Shown piece after piece: positions 8,204 to 16,703 of a stretch of 64,000 bases of DNA. Source of the DNA: Streptomyces sp. CGMCC 4.7035 (GTDB lineage Bacteria; Actinomycetota; Actinomycetes; Streptomycetales; Streptomycetaceae); NCBI RefSeq assembly GCF_031583065.1, contig NZ_CP134053.1, positions 2,542,001 through 2,606,000 on the forward strand, read 5' to 3'. The notes beneath the pieces are model-generated. The model did no database searches and was not told where the DNA came from. It saw only the letters and a program-made list of their open reading frames with translations. Position 1 is the stretch's first letter. Each line of letters opens with the position of its first letter. The position numbers and the translations under genes were made by a program.

Positions 8204-8933
8204 GTGCGCCGCGTCGAACACGTCATGGGGTTGCCGGTCTCGCTGCGGATCGACGACGAGCACGTCCCCGACGGGGTCGCGGACGCGGTGTTCGGATGGC
8301 TGCGCGAGGTCGACGAGCGGTTCAGCCCCTTCAAGGCGGACAGCGAGGTGTCCCGGCTGGACCGGGGTGAGCTGCGCACGGACGAGGTGAGCGCCGACCT
8401 GGCCGAGGTGCTCGACCTGTGCGAGCGGTACCGGGTGGCGACCGGCGGCGCCTTCCGGGCGCGGACTGGATCCCTGCGCGGTGGTCAAGGGCTGGTCGGT
8501 GCAGCGCGCGGCGGAGCTGCTCGCCGCGGCCGGGGTGGCCCGGTTCTGTCTGAACGCCGGGGGAGACGTGGTCGTGTCCGGCGGCCCCTGGCGGGTAGGC
8601 GTACGGCACCCCGAACACACCGACAGGCTCTGCACGGTCCTGGAGGTCACCGACGCGGCCGTGGCGACCTCCGCGCGGTACGAACGCGGCGACCACATCA
8701 TCGACGGACGCACCGGCCGTCCCGCCACCGGACTGCTCGGTATCACGGTCGTGGCCCCGTCCCTGACCGAGGCGGACGCGACGGCGACGGCCGCATTCGC
8801 GCTGGGCGCGGAGGGCGTCGAGTGGGCCGCGGGGCGGGACGGTTGCGAGGTGTTCGCGGTGGACGCCGGGCGGCGGGTCTTCCGCACCGCCGGACTGCCG
8901 GTCGCCGCCGCGCACCGAAATCCTTCTGCCTGA
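8204..8933 (+). pseudogene. apbE: apbE FAD:protein FMN transferase, frameshifted
   Basis: The first frame (GTG 8204 to about 8466) gives an ApbE start: EHVMGLPVSLRIDDEHV, FSPFKADSEVSRLDRGEL and LCERYRVATGGAF. Homology continues in another frame (about 8466-8933): LDPCAVVKGWSVQRAAELL, CLNAGGDVVVSGGPW, HIIDGRTGRPATGL and the Mg/FAD-binding DATATAAFALG. The join near 8460-8475 also lacks several residues normally present between GGAF and the DP..VVKGW motif, so a short deletion caused the frameshift. As written no full-length enzyme is made. If this is not a sequencing error, the FMN protein upstream would need another ApbE. Confidence 0.85.
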
Positions 8934-9057
8934 GCAAACTTCGCCTTCCACCTGCCAAAGCCCCGCAACACACGCCGTCTACACTCTCCCCGCAAGGCCC
9001 GTGCGACATCGGCCGAGTTCAGGCCGCTCCTGCCACACCCGAAGGGTATTCGGCGCT

Positions 9058-10188
9058 TTGATACGGATAGATTCAGTCACCAAGCGGTACCCGGACGGCA
9101 CGGTGGCGGTGGACCGGTTGTCCCTGGAGATCCCGGACCGCTCGATCACCGTCCTCGTCGGCCCCTCGGGCTGCGGCAAGACGACGACCCTCCGCATGAT
9201 CAACCGGATGGTCGAGCCGAGCGAGGGCACGATCACCATCGACGGCGTCGACATCACACGGCAGCCGGTGAACTCGCTGCGCCGGTCCATGGGTTACGTC
9301 ATCCAGAACGCCGGGCTCTTCCAGCACCGCACGATCGTCGACAACATCGCGACCGTGCCCCGGCTGCTCGGCTGGAGCAAGGACCGGGCCCGGGCGCGGG
9401 CCAGGGAGCTGATGGAACGGGTCGGGCTCGACGCGTCGCTCGCCAAGCGCTACCCGTACCAGCTCTCCGGCGGACAGCAGCAGCGCGTCGGCGTGGCTCG
9501 GGCGCTTGCCGCGGACCCGCCGGTGCTGCTGATGGACGAGCCGTTCTCCGCCGTCGACCCCATCGTGCGCAAGGGCCTTCAGGAGGAACTCCTGCGGATC
9601 CAGGACGAACTGGGCAAGACCATCGTCTTTGTCACCCATGACATCGACGAGGCGATCCGGCTCGGCACGATGGTCGCCGTCCTGCGGACCGGCGGGAAGC
9701 TCGCCCAGTTCGCGCCGCCCGCCGAGCTGTTGTCGTCGCCCGCCGACACGTTCGTGGAGGACTTCCTCGGCGCCGACCGCGGCATCCGGCGGCTGTCGTT
9801 CTTCACCTCCGGCACCCTTCAGCTGAGGAAGACCCCGATCGTCGCCGTCGACTCCACCGCCGAGCAGATCGCCTCCCGGGGCACGCCCGACGTGCCGTAC
9901 CTGCTCGTCACCGACCTCGACGGCAGGCCGCTCGGCTGGAGCGAGCCCAAGGACCTGGCCGCCGGGAGCGTCGTGACGGAGCGACTGCTGCCGTACGGGC
10001 GGCCGTTCGAGTACGGCAAGGACTCGCTGCGCGCCGCGCTCGACGGCGCCGTGCTCTCGCCCACCGGCTGGGCCGTCGCCGTGGACGGCACCGGCCGGGT
10101 GATCGGCGTCGTCTCGCAGCAGACCATCGGCGAGGCGATCCGCGAGGCCCACGCACAGGGACGTACGGACGCGAAGGTCGTCGGATGA
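9058..10188 (+). CDS. ABC transporter ATPase, OpuC/ProV type (osmoprotectant)
   Basis: A 376-residue ATPase. Walker A is GPSGCGKTT, the signature LSGGQQQRVGVARAL, Walker B VLLMDEP and the H-loop FVTHD. The C-terminus from about residue 265 carries CBS-like repeats (PYLLVTDLDGRPLGW; GWAVAVDGTGRVIGVVS), as in quaternary-amine transporters (QAT family). The TTG at 9058 is chosen because homology begins IRIDSVTKRYPDG directly after it; GAAGGG lies upstream. It overlaps the next gene by 4 bases (ATGA). The system imports betaine, carnitine, choline or related compatible solutes. Confidence 0.93.
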   Translation: MIRIDSVTKRYPDGTVAVDRLSLEIPDRSITVLVGPSGCGKTTTLRMINRMVEPSEGTITIDGVDITRQPVNSLRRSMGYVIQNAGLFQHRTIVDNIATVPRLLGWSKDRARARARELMERVGLDASLAKRYPYQLSGGQQQRVGVARALAADPPVLLMDEPFSAVDPIVRKGLQEELLRIQDELGKTIVFVTHDIDEAIRLGTMVAVLRTGGKLAQFAPPAELLSSPADTFVEDFLGADRGIRRLSFFTSGTLQLRKTPIVAVDSTAEQIASRGTPDVPYLLVTDLDGRPLGWSEPKDLAAGSVVTERLLPYGRPFEYGKDSLRAALDGAVLSPTGWAVAVDGTGRVIGVVSQQTIGEAIREAHAQGRTDAKVVG

Positions 10189-10892
10189 GCGGCTTCTTCG
10201 ACATCCCCAGCGATCTCCAGCACAGCTGGCTCGGCCTGGTCGGGCTGCATCTGCGGGAGGCTCTGCTGCCGGTGCTGGCCGGGTTGGTGATCTCGCTGCC
10301 ACTGGCCCAGCTGTGCGTGCGCTTCCGCTGGCTGTACCCGCCGGTGCTGTGGGTGACGACCGTGCTGTACGCCATCCCCTCGCTGGCCTTCTTCGTCCTC
10401 CTCATCGACTACACCGGCCAGACCGAGCTCACGGTGATGATCCCGCTCACCGTCTACAGCCTCGTCGTCCTGGTCCCGGCGATCGTCGACGGCGTCCGCT
10501 CGGTTCCGCAGGAGACCCTCGCCGCCGCGACGGCCATGGGCTTCGGGCCCGTACGCCGTTACCTTCAGGTGCAGTTGCCCATCGCCGTCCCGGCCATCAT
10601 CGCCGGGCTGCGGGTGGCGACGGTGTCGAGCATCAGCCTCGTCAGCGTCGGCACCCTCATCGGCAACCAGGGCGCCCTCGGTAACCTGCTCAACGACGCC
10701 AACATCTACAACCGGCCGGAATTCGCGGTGAACGCCGTGCTCACCATGGCCGTCCTGGCGATCCTCGCCGACGCCCTGCTGGTTGTCGTACGCCTGCTGC
10801 TGACGCCGTGGATGCCGCGCCGGGCGCGCACGAAACCGACGGCCGACCGGCCCGGCCCGGCCGCCCCAGCCCTGGAGGACGCAGCCCGGTGA
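10185..10892 (+). CDS. ABC transporter permease, OpuC/ProW type (first)
   Basis: A 235-residue integral membrane protein with about five to six helices. The binding-protein-dependent permease EAA-type loop is visible at ETLAAATAMGFGPVRRYLQVQLPIAVPAIIAGLR. Its start overlaps the ATPase stop (ATGA), and its own stop overlaps the second permease start (GTGA), so the three genes are translationally coupled. Two permeases of this type normally form a heterodimer with the CBS-domain ATPase in osmoprotectant uptake systems. Confidence 0.92.
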   Translation: MSGFFDIPSDLQHSWLGLVGLHLREALLPVLAGLVISLPLAQLCVRFRWLYPPVLWVTTVLYAIPSLAFFVLLIDYTGQTELTVMIPLTVYSLVVLVPAIVDGVRSVPQETLAAATAMGFGPVRRYLQVQLPIAVPAIIAGLRVATVSSISLVSVGTLIGNQGALGNLLNDANIYNRPEFAVNAVLTMAVLAILADALLVVVRLLLTPWMPRRARTKPTADRPGPAAPALEDAAR

Positions 10893-11557
10893 ACCTGCTC
10901 AGCTTCATCAACGCCTTCTTCAGCGACAGTGCTCACTGGCACGGCTACGACGGCATCCCCACGCGCGTGGGGGAACACATCCAGTACACCTTGGAGGCGC
11001 TCGCCCTCGCCGCCGCGATCGGGCTGCCGGTCGGCCTGGTCACCGGTCACTACGGGCGCGGCGGTAACGCCCTCTCCCTGATCGCCACCGCCGGGCGGGC
11101 CCTGCCCACGTTCGGCCTGTTGGTGCTGATGACCCTGCTGCTGGGGTTCGGCCTGGTGAACGTGATGATCCCGCTGGTCGTCCTCGCCGTCCCGCCGATC
11201 CTGGTCACCACCTACGAGGCGGTGCGCTCCGTCGACCCGTCGCCGGTGGATGCCGCGCGGGGCATGGGCATGAGCGAGGCCGGTGTGCTGTTCCAGGTCG
11301 AACTGCCCGCGGCGCTCCCGCTGATACTCGGCGGCCTGCGCTCGGGGGCCATCCAGATCGTCTCCACGGCCACCATCGCCGCGTACGTCAGTCTCGGCGG
11401 CCTCGGCCGGTACATCGTCGACGGCCTCTACCAGCGCAACTACGAGAAGGTCGTGGGGGGCGCCACCCTGGTCGCCGGGCTGGCGCTGGCGACGCTCATG
11501 GTGTTCTGGGCGGTGACACGGATCGCCGTGTCCCCAGGGGTGCGGCGCGGCGCCTGA
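10889..11557 (+). CDS. ABC transporter permease, OpuC/ProW type (second)
   Basis: A 222-residue membrane permease. An N-terminal segment with Trp/His is followed by helices and the coupling loop DPSPVDAARGMGMSEAGVLFQVELPAALPLILGGLRSG. GTG at 10889 overlaps the previous TGA, and a GGAGG sits about 11 bases upstream; the longer upstream frame lies inside the first permease gene. It is followed directly by a strong terminator. The expected binding protein is absent here and lies about 5 kb downstream, past the conservon. Confidence 0.92.
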   Translation: MNLLSFINAFFSDSAHWHGYDGIPTRVGEHIQYTLEALALAAAIGLPVGLVTGHYGRGGNALSLIATAGRALPTFGLLVLMTLLLGFGLVNVMIPLVVLAVPPILVTTYEAVRSVDPSPVDAARGMGMSEAGVLFQVELPAALPLILGGLRSGAIQIVSTATIAAYVSLGGLGRYIVDGLYQRNYEKVVGGATLVAGLALATLMVFWAVTRIAVSPGVRRGA

Positions 11558-11562
11558 CACGA

Positions 11563-11596
11563 CGAGGGCCCGGGAGGCGATCCTCCCGGGCCCTCG
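11563..11596. terminator. Bidirectional intrinsic terminator
   Basis: A perfect 15-bp stem (arms 11563-11577 and 11582-11596, CGAGGGCCCGGGAGG and its complement) with a 4-base CGAT loop lies between the convergent permease and cvnD genes. Streptomyces terminators often lack a T-run, so stem quality and the convergent position support this call. Confidence 0.85.
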
Positions 11597-11602
11597 CGCT
11601 GC

Positions 11603-12241
11603 TCATCCCTCGCTGCGGGCCAGCGCCTGCTCCAGTACGACGAGCAGCGCGTCGCGGACCGAGCCGCGTTCCCGGGCGTCGAAGACGACGACGGGGACGT
11701 GCTCGGCGACGTCCAGCGCCCAGCGGACCTCGTTCACGTCGTACTCCACCTTCCCGTCGAAGGCGTTGAGGGCGACCGCGAACGGGATCTGCCGGTGCTC
11801 GAAGTAGTCGACCGCCGCGTAGCAGTCGTCGAGGCGGCGGGTGTCGACGATGACGAGCCCGCCGACCGCGCCCTCGACGATGTCGTCCCACATGAAGCCG
11901 AACCGCTCCTGGCCGGGCGTACCGAACAGGTACAGCTTCAGGGTCGGGTCGATGGTGATGCAGCCGAAGTCCATCGCGACCGTGGTCGTGGTCTTGCGCG
12001 GGGTGTGCGTGAGGTCGTCCACACCGGCCGCGACCTCGGTGATGGCCGCCTCGGTGGTCAGCGGCTCGATCTCGGAGATCGAGCCGACAGTGGTGGTCTT
12101 GCCCACGCCGAAGCCGCCCGCGATCACCATCTTGACCGGCAGCGGCGGTCGTACGGCGGTCTGCGCTACCGCGATGGGGGTCCCCCCTGCTCGAGCGGAG
12201 CCGAGAGCTTGGGGGAGGGTGATCGGTTCAGTCGGTGTCAC
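11603..12241 (-). CDS. cvnD: Conservon GTP-binding protein CvnD
   Basis: A Ras/Arf-like small GTPase of about 212 residues. The P-loop is GGFGVGKTT, switch II FGTPGQERFGFMWDD, and the NKxD-equivalent NAFDG. It is the fourth gene of a conservon, which signals through a membrane kinase-like protein, a roadblock protein, DUF742 and this GTPase. GTG at 12241 is chosen; an in-frame ATG at 12280 lies inside cvnC. Oddly, residues just after the start (LPQALGSARAGGTPIA) are encoded by a dispersed palindromic repeat found elsewhere in the window, so this N-terminal extension is probably a repeat insertion. A start closer to VKMVIAGG would not need it. Confidence 0.93.
   Translation of the reverse strand: MTPTEPITLPQALGSARAGGTPIAVAQTAVRPPLPVKMVIAGGFGVGKTTTVGSISEIEPLTTEAAITEVAAGVDDLTHTPRKTTTTVAMDFGCITIDPTLKLYLFGTPGQERFGFMWDDIVEGAVGGLVIVDTRRLDDCYAAVDYFEHRQIPFAVALNAFDGKVEYDVNEVRWALDVAEHVPVVVFDARERGSVRDALLVVLEQALARSEG
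12172..12219. repeat. Dispersed palindromic repeat, copy A (inside cvnD frame)
   Basis: The 48-base element begins CGATGGGGGTCCCCCCTGCT and ends GAGAGCTTGGGGGAGGG, with internal inverted repeats (GGGGGT/CCCCCC and CTCGAG-CGGAGCCG-AGAG). A second copy at 44151-44188 is identical outside a 9-base loop deletion and one base. Such CTTGGGGGAGG elements are common in Streptomyces intergenic DNA (from memory). Here it lies within the coding frame of cvnD. Confidence 0.75.
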
Positions 12242-12662
12242 GGAGTACCCCCCGGGAGTCGGGGATGGCCCGGAGGCCATCGATAACCCTGCGCAGGACG
12301 GATGCGTCGTGCGTGACGTCGGCCCGCGGCACGTGCACCGTCAACTGCCCGGCGGCGCGCAGGTCCTCGGCGAGGACGCGAACCACGTTGAGGTGCAGCC
12401 GCAGCCGGGCCGCGATCTCCGCGATGGACTGCGGCCGCCGGCACGCGGCAACGATGTCGTGCTGTTCGAACGAGAGCCGGTCGAGCGCCTCGAGACCCCC
12501 GGCGGTGGCCACCACCTGGGTCTCGACGGGCATCGGCCGGCCGGACGCGGTGCCCGCCACACGGCCGGCGGTCACCAGGAACGGCCGTACGGCGGGGGCG
12601 GGTCCGACGGGGACCGGGCCCAAGTAGCCGTCCTCGTCGGCGGGAGTGCGGCCGTCCGCCAT
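12228..12662 (-). CDS. cvnC: Conservon DUF742 protein CvnC
   Basis: A 144-residue DUF742 protein: Pro/Gly-rich N-terminus with VRPFLVTAGRV, then ETQVVAT, LSFEQHDIVAACRRPQSIAEIAARLRLHLNVVRVLAEDLRAAGQL, the typical winged-helix-like core. Its 3' end overlaps cvnD. In conservons the protein is thought to link the membrane sensor CvnA and roadblock CvnB to the GTPase CvnD. The ATG at 12662 sits 37 bases after cvnB. Confidence 0.94.
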   Translation of the reverse strand: MADGRTPADEDGYLGPVPVGPAPAVRPFLVTAGRVAGTASGRPMPVETQVVATAGGLEALDRLSFEQHDIVAACRRPQSIAEIAARLRLHLNVVRVLAEDLRAAGQLTVHVPRADVTHDASVLRRVIDGLRAIPDSRGVLRDTD

Positions 12663-12698
12663 GGGCGCTGCTTCCTTCCTCGACCGGTCGGGGACCGG

Positions 12699-13175
12699 TC
12701 ACCCCGCCGACGCGACGCCGACGCTGTTCTTCAGCTCCAGCACCAGCTGGGGGCTGAGCGCGGCACCGGCCCGGTTGGCGAACAGGGTCATCTCGTAGGC
12801 GATGTTGCCCAGCTTGGCCTCCTTGTCGGCGACCACGCCGAGCACGGCGCCGCTGCCGATCGCGGAGACGATGACGTGACCGCCCTCCAGGTCGATGATG
12901 ACCTTGTTGAGGCCGCCCAGGCTGTAGTTGCCGGAGGCGCCGGCGGCCAGGCTGGTGATGCCGGAGACAATGGCGGCGAGCCGCTCGGAGTCGGCGTGCT
13001 CGCGCAGCTGGGAGACGGCGATGAGCAGCCCGTCGGAGGAGACGGCGATGGCGTCGACGACGCCCGCGGTCTCGGTCGCGAAACGGTTGAGCAGCCAGGT
13101 GAAGTCGGCTGCGGCGGCCTGGAGGTCGGCCGGCGTGGTGCCTTCGGCCGGAGTGTCACCTGTCGACGTACTCAC
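12699..13175 (-). CDS. cvnB: Conservon roadblock/LC7 protein CvnB
   Basis: A 158-residue roadblock/LC7 protein: the N-terminal low-complexity part is followed by FTWLLNRFATETAGVVDAIAVSSDGLLIAVSQL, GITSLAAGASGNYSLGGLNKVIIDLEGGHVIVSAIG and a C-terminal helix. These proteins regulate the activity of the partner GTPase (MglB-like). The start ATG overlaps the cvnA stop (ATGA), indicating translational coupling. Confidence 0.95.
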   Translation of the reverse strand: MSTSTGDTPAEGTTPADLQAAAADFTWLLNRFATETAGVVDAIAVSSDGLLIAVSQLREHADSERLAAIVSGITSLAAGASGNYSLGGLNKVIIDLEGGHVIVSAIGSGAVLGVVADKEAKLGNIAYEMTLFANRAGAALSPQLVLELKNSVGVASAG

Positions 13176-16100
13176 TGTTCCGGTCCTTCCGGGAGGTGGT
13201 TCTGGTCATGCGTGTCATGCGTGTCTTGCTTGTCATGGCTGTTGTACGGGGTGGTCTGAGTGGCGCTGTCGCGATGAGCGCGTTGCACCGCGGCCTCGAA
13301 CTCCTCCAGGGTGGAGCGGACTTCGTCGGCGTCGGCGGCGGGCCGGGCAGCCTGCCGGGCCGACCACTGGACGGCATCCGCACCGGTGCTCCGTAGCGTC
13401 GCGCCCCGGACGCGACGGCGCAGCGGGCGGGGAGTGCCGGGGCTTTCCTCGCCGAGGCCGGGGGACAAGGCGGACTCCGCGCTCCGGGCGCCCTGGGCCC
13501 GCGCGCTCTCCCCGGCTCGGGGGCGGGGGACGAGCGGGGGCTCCTCGGCGCGGCCGTGGGGCGCCGTACGGGCCGAGGAGCCCGTGCGGCCGGTGGAGTC
13601 GGTACTGCTGGTGGAGCCGCTGCCGCCGGTGGAGTCGGTACTGCTGGTGGAGTGGGTGCCGCTGACGGTGTCTGTACCGCCTCTGGTGGCATCCGTACGG
13701 CCGGTGGCATCCGCACGGCCGGTGGAGTCGCTGCGGCCGCTGCTCTCCGTGTGGCCGTGGGCCTCCGAGCGGTCCGCGAGGTCGGCATGGTCCGCATGGT
13801 CGTGCAGGTCCGCGACCGTCTCCCTGGCGGTCTCCGCGACCTTCTCGCTGGCGGTCTCCGCGACCGTCTCGCCGGCCGCTTCCCCGGCCGCTTCCCCGGC
13901 CGCCTCCGCGGCCGTCTCGTCGGCCCTCTCCGCCGTCGGCTCCGGCTCGCGGCGCGGGACCCGCCGTGGCAGCGGACCCGGCCCCGACTCGGCGGCGCCG
14001 CGCGCCGGGAGGGCGGTAGGCCGTCCGGTGGCCCCGGACTCGTCCGTTACGGAGGCGGGGCCTTCGGCGGCCGATGCGTTCTTCGTGGCGGAGGCGGGGC
14101 CTTCGGTGGCCGATGCGTTCTTCGTGGTGGAGGCGGGGCCTTCGGTGGCCGATGGGTTCTCCGTGGCGGAGGAACGCTGTTGCGCGGCAGGTGTGTCCTC
14201 GGTGGTGGCGACCCACGACGGCACCGGACCGGACGCGGCGGTGGCGGACGCCGAGCCGATGGGCGGCTTCGCGGCGGCAGGCGCCGTTTTCGCCGCCGGG
14301 GCCATCACCGGGCTCATCGTCAGCAGCAGCGACGAAGGGATCTCGATCGTCGCCGTGACACCGCCGCCGGGCGTGCGGGACAGCACGACCTCGACCTCCC
14401 AGCGGCGCGCCAGCGTGCCGACGACGAACAGGCCGAGCACCTTCGTCGGTACGAGGTCCAGGCGCTCGCGACGGATCAGCCGGGCGTTCTCCTCGGTGAG
14501 CCGCTCGGCGCTCATCCCCAGACCGTGGTCCGCGATCTCGATCACCGCGCCCTCGCCGCCCGCGCTCACCGTCACCTCGACCGGGCTGCCGGCGGGCGAG
14601 AACGCGACGGCGTTCTCCAGGAGTTCGGCGATCATCAGCGTCAGGTCGCCGATGATGTCGGGCTCCACCATGACCTCGGTACCGGCGCGCAACTGCACCC
14701 GCTGGAAGCCCTCGATCTGACCGAGCGCGGCACGCACGACGTTGGTGAGCGCGGTGGGACCGGCGTCCAGGACCGTCTCGCGGATGCCGGCGAGCAGCAT
14801 CAGGCTGTCCGCGTTGCGCCGCAGTCGTACGGCGATGTGGTCGATGGAGTAGAGACGTTCGAGCAGCGCGGGGTCGGTCTCGCCCCGTTCCACGGCGTCG
14901 ATCAGCGCCAACTGCCGGGTGGTCAGGTTGCTCACGCGGCGCCCCACGTTGCCGAACATCTCGGCGACGTTGCGGCGGCTGAGTACCTGGCGCTCCAGCA
15001 GCGCGGCCGCGGTGGTCTGCACGTGGTTGAAGGCCTCGGCCAGTTCACCGATCTCGTCGTGCGCGGTGATGGGCACCTCACGCAGGCGGGGCGAGCCGTC
15101 GTCCTCGGCGTCGTCGTCGGCCACCCGGGCGAGTTCGCGGCCGGCGACCTCCGCGACCTGCTGCGCGGCGCCGGTGAGGGCCTGCACCGGGCGGACCACC
15201 GAGCGGCGTACCAGCACGGAGAAGGCGATCCAGACGACGAAGCCGATCAGCGCGAGGTTCAGCAGCAGTCCGGCCCGCCACTGTGCGGTGACAGAGGCGT
15301 CTTCGGCCCGGTCGGCGATCTGGTCGATGAGCGAGGTGATGACCCGCAGTCGGCTGCCGGCCTGCCTCGGGTAGGCGAAGTAGTCGCCCAGGGCGTCCGC
15401 CAGCGTCCGGCGGATCTCGGCGGGGGTGTTCGCCTGCAGGCCACTGGGGTCGATCTGGAGTTCGGCGTACGCCTGGGCGATCTCCCGCTGCGCGGGGCTG
15501 TGTTCGATTTGGGCGAGCTGGTCCGTCTGCTCCTCGGTGGCGAACCGTCCGAAGCGTTCGGCCTGGTAGGTGTACAGCTGGTAGGAGCCGACCGCGCCCG
15601 TGAACTCGATGAGCGCGTTGGTGTCGCCGGTCGTGGCGGAGAAGACGCCGGTCTCGAAGGCGCCGTGCGCGGCGTCGGCGCGGAGCAGCGAGTCGAGCAG
15701 GTTGCCGGTGAAGGTGGCCGCGAGATCCGCGTTCCGCTCCAGGCCGAGTCCGTCGATCAGACCGTTCGCGGCGTTGGTGTAGGCCGGGTCGATGTTGTCG
15801 GCGGGCAGATATCCCTGCTCGACGGTCTCGCGCAGGCTGGACAGGCCGCTGACCTCTTTGAGGGCCTGCTCCTCGCCGGCCGGCAGCCGGTCGCCGAAGG
15901 TGTCGCGCACCTTCTGGACCTGGGCGTCCACGGCTTCCTGAGCGGCGCGGTAGGCGGCCGGCGAGGGCTTGTCCGCGATGACCGCCTCGTAACGCACGGA
16001 GAGCAGGATGGCCTGCTGGTGCTCGGCCTCCACCCGGCCGACGAGCTGGGCGACCTGGGCACTGTCACGGACGAGTTGGGCCGCCGACTCGGCGCTGTTC

Positions 16101-16282
16101 GACTCCCGCACCAGGCCGGTGATGAGGTAGGCGAGCAGCACGGCCACGACGGCGAGCGGTACCCCGACGAGCACGTTCAGCTTGCGCCTGAACGGCCAGC
16201 GGTCGGCGAAGCCGCGTATGCCACCACCGCCCGGCGGCGACGGCGCCGGCCGGACCGGCGCGTCCACCTCGTTCGTGGACAC
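13172..16282 (-). CDS. cvnA: Conservon sensor kinase-like protein CvnA
   Basis: A 1036-residue membrane sensor. A membrane segment at about residues 33-55 and another near 340-360 flank a helical extracytoplasmic sensor (nitrate/sulfate-sensor-like). HAMP follows, then a dimerisation segment (RRNVAEMFGNVGRRVSNLTTRQLALID) that lacks the usual His box, and an ATPase domain (ELLENAVAFSPAGSPV, ADHGLGMS, GLFVVGTLARR). From about residue 650 the C-terminus is a disordered Ala/Ser/Thr-rich tail of nearly 390 residues with internal repeats. It is the first gene of the four-gene conservon; AAGGAGG precedes its ATG. The repeat tail is unusually long and could vary between strains. Confidence 0.95.
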   Translation of the reverse strand: MSTNEVDAPVRPAPSPPGGGGIRGFADRWPFRRKLNVLVGVPLAVVAVLLAYLITGLVRESNSAESAAQLVRDSAQVAQLVGRVEAEHQQAILLSVRYEAVIADKPSPAAYRAAQEAVDAQVQKVRDTFGDRLPAGEEQALKEVSGLSSLRETVEQGYLPADNIDPAYTNAANGLIDGLGLERNADLAATFTGNLLDSLLRADAAHGAFETGVFSATTGDTNALIEFTGAVGSYQLYTYQAERFGRFATEEQTDQLAQIEHSPAQREIAQAYAELQIDPSGLQANTPAEIRRTLADALGDYFAYPRQAGSRLRVITSLIDQIADRAEDASVTAQWRAGLLLNLALIGFVVWIAFSVLVRRSVVRPVQALTGAAQQVAEVAGRELARVADDDAEDDGSPRLREVPITAHDEIGELAEAFNHVQTTAAALLERQVLSRRNVAEMFGNVGRRVSNLTTRQLALIDAVERGETDPALLERLYSIDHIAVRLRRNADSLMLLAGIRETVLDAGPTALTNVVRAALGQIEGFQRVQLRAGTEVMVEPDIIGDLTLMIAELLENAVAFSPAGSPVEVTVSAGGEGAVIEIADHGLGMSAERLTEENARLIRRERLDLVPTKVLGLFVVGTLARRWEVEVVLSRTPGGGVTATIEIPSSLLLTMSPVMAPAAKTAPAAAKPPIGSASATAASGPVPSWVATTEDTPAAQQRSSATENPSATEGPASTTKNASATEGPASATKNASAAEGPASVTDESGATGRPTALPARGAAESGPGPLPRRVPRREPEPTAERADETAAEAAGEAAGEAAGETVAETASEKVAETARETVADLHDHADHADLADRSEAHGHTESSGRSDSTGRADATGRTDATRGGTDTVSGTHSTSSTDSTGGSGSTSSTDSTGRTGSSARTAPHGRAEEPPLVPRPRAGESARAQGARSAESALSPGLGEESPGTPRPLRRRVRGATLRSTGADAVQWSARQAARPAADADEVRSTLEEFEAAVQRAHRDSATQTTPYNSHDKQDTHDTHDQNHLPEGPEQ
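14061..14177. repeat. In-frame 39-bp tandem repeat within cvnA
   Basis: Three units start CCTTCGGCGGCC or CCTTCGGTGGCC at 14061, 14100 and 14139, exactly 39 bases (13 codons) apart, encoding variants of SATEGPASATKNA in the CvnA tail. The period keeps the reading frame, so copy-number change would alter only tail length. A second repeat of about 50 bp (GCCGGTGGAGTCGGTACTGC at about 13590 and 13626) lies further towards the 3' end of the gene. Confidence 0.75.
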
Positions 16283-16703
16283 CTAGCCTCCTTCGAAGGC
16301 GTCTTTGGGTGCGCGAAAATTCACGTGACCGTAATCGAGCGACCTGGGTCGCAAACGGAACCGACCGGGGCCGGCGCAGAACGGTACAAGAAGGACCGGA
16401 ACGCGCTTGCTGGTCCACAGTGCAGCCCGTCGCCAACTTGGGGGAGAGTATCGCCTTTTCGTGGCCCTATTCCGGTCGCACGACGTCAAGAATCCATTAC
16501 GAAGAGCGCTTGGTTCGCCCTCGGGTCATCCGCCGCTCCTTCACAACCGGACTGCGCAACTGGCCGTGCTTCGAAGCCAATCGGTGACCAGAATGCTCTT
16601 GACTGACCGAGAACGAGCTGGATTGGATCAGTGGAGTGCGGCGTCCGCGCCTCGCACCGCTGTGCCACGCCCTGCCCCACCCCCTGAGTACGGAACGGCA
16701 ATC
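16283..16703. other. Divergent intergenic region between cvnA and binding-protein gene
   Basis: This stretch of about 420 bases contains no convincing gene. It holds the cvnA ribosome-binding site at its left edge. On the plus strand there is a weak promoter-like pair, TTGACT (16599-16604) and TTGGAT 18 bases further, upstream of the binding-protein gene. An open frame extends through from 16407 but its codons before 16704 look non-coding. Confidence 0.4.

Noticed and set aside
13556..16606. Very long plus-strand open frame (about 1000 codons)
   Set aside because: It is the antisense shadow of cvnA, with Gly/Arg/Val-rich composition typical of non-coding frames in high-GC DNA; the minus-strand gene has clear domains.
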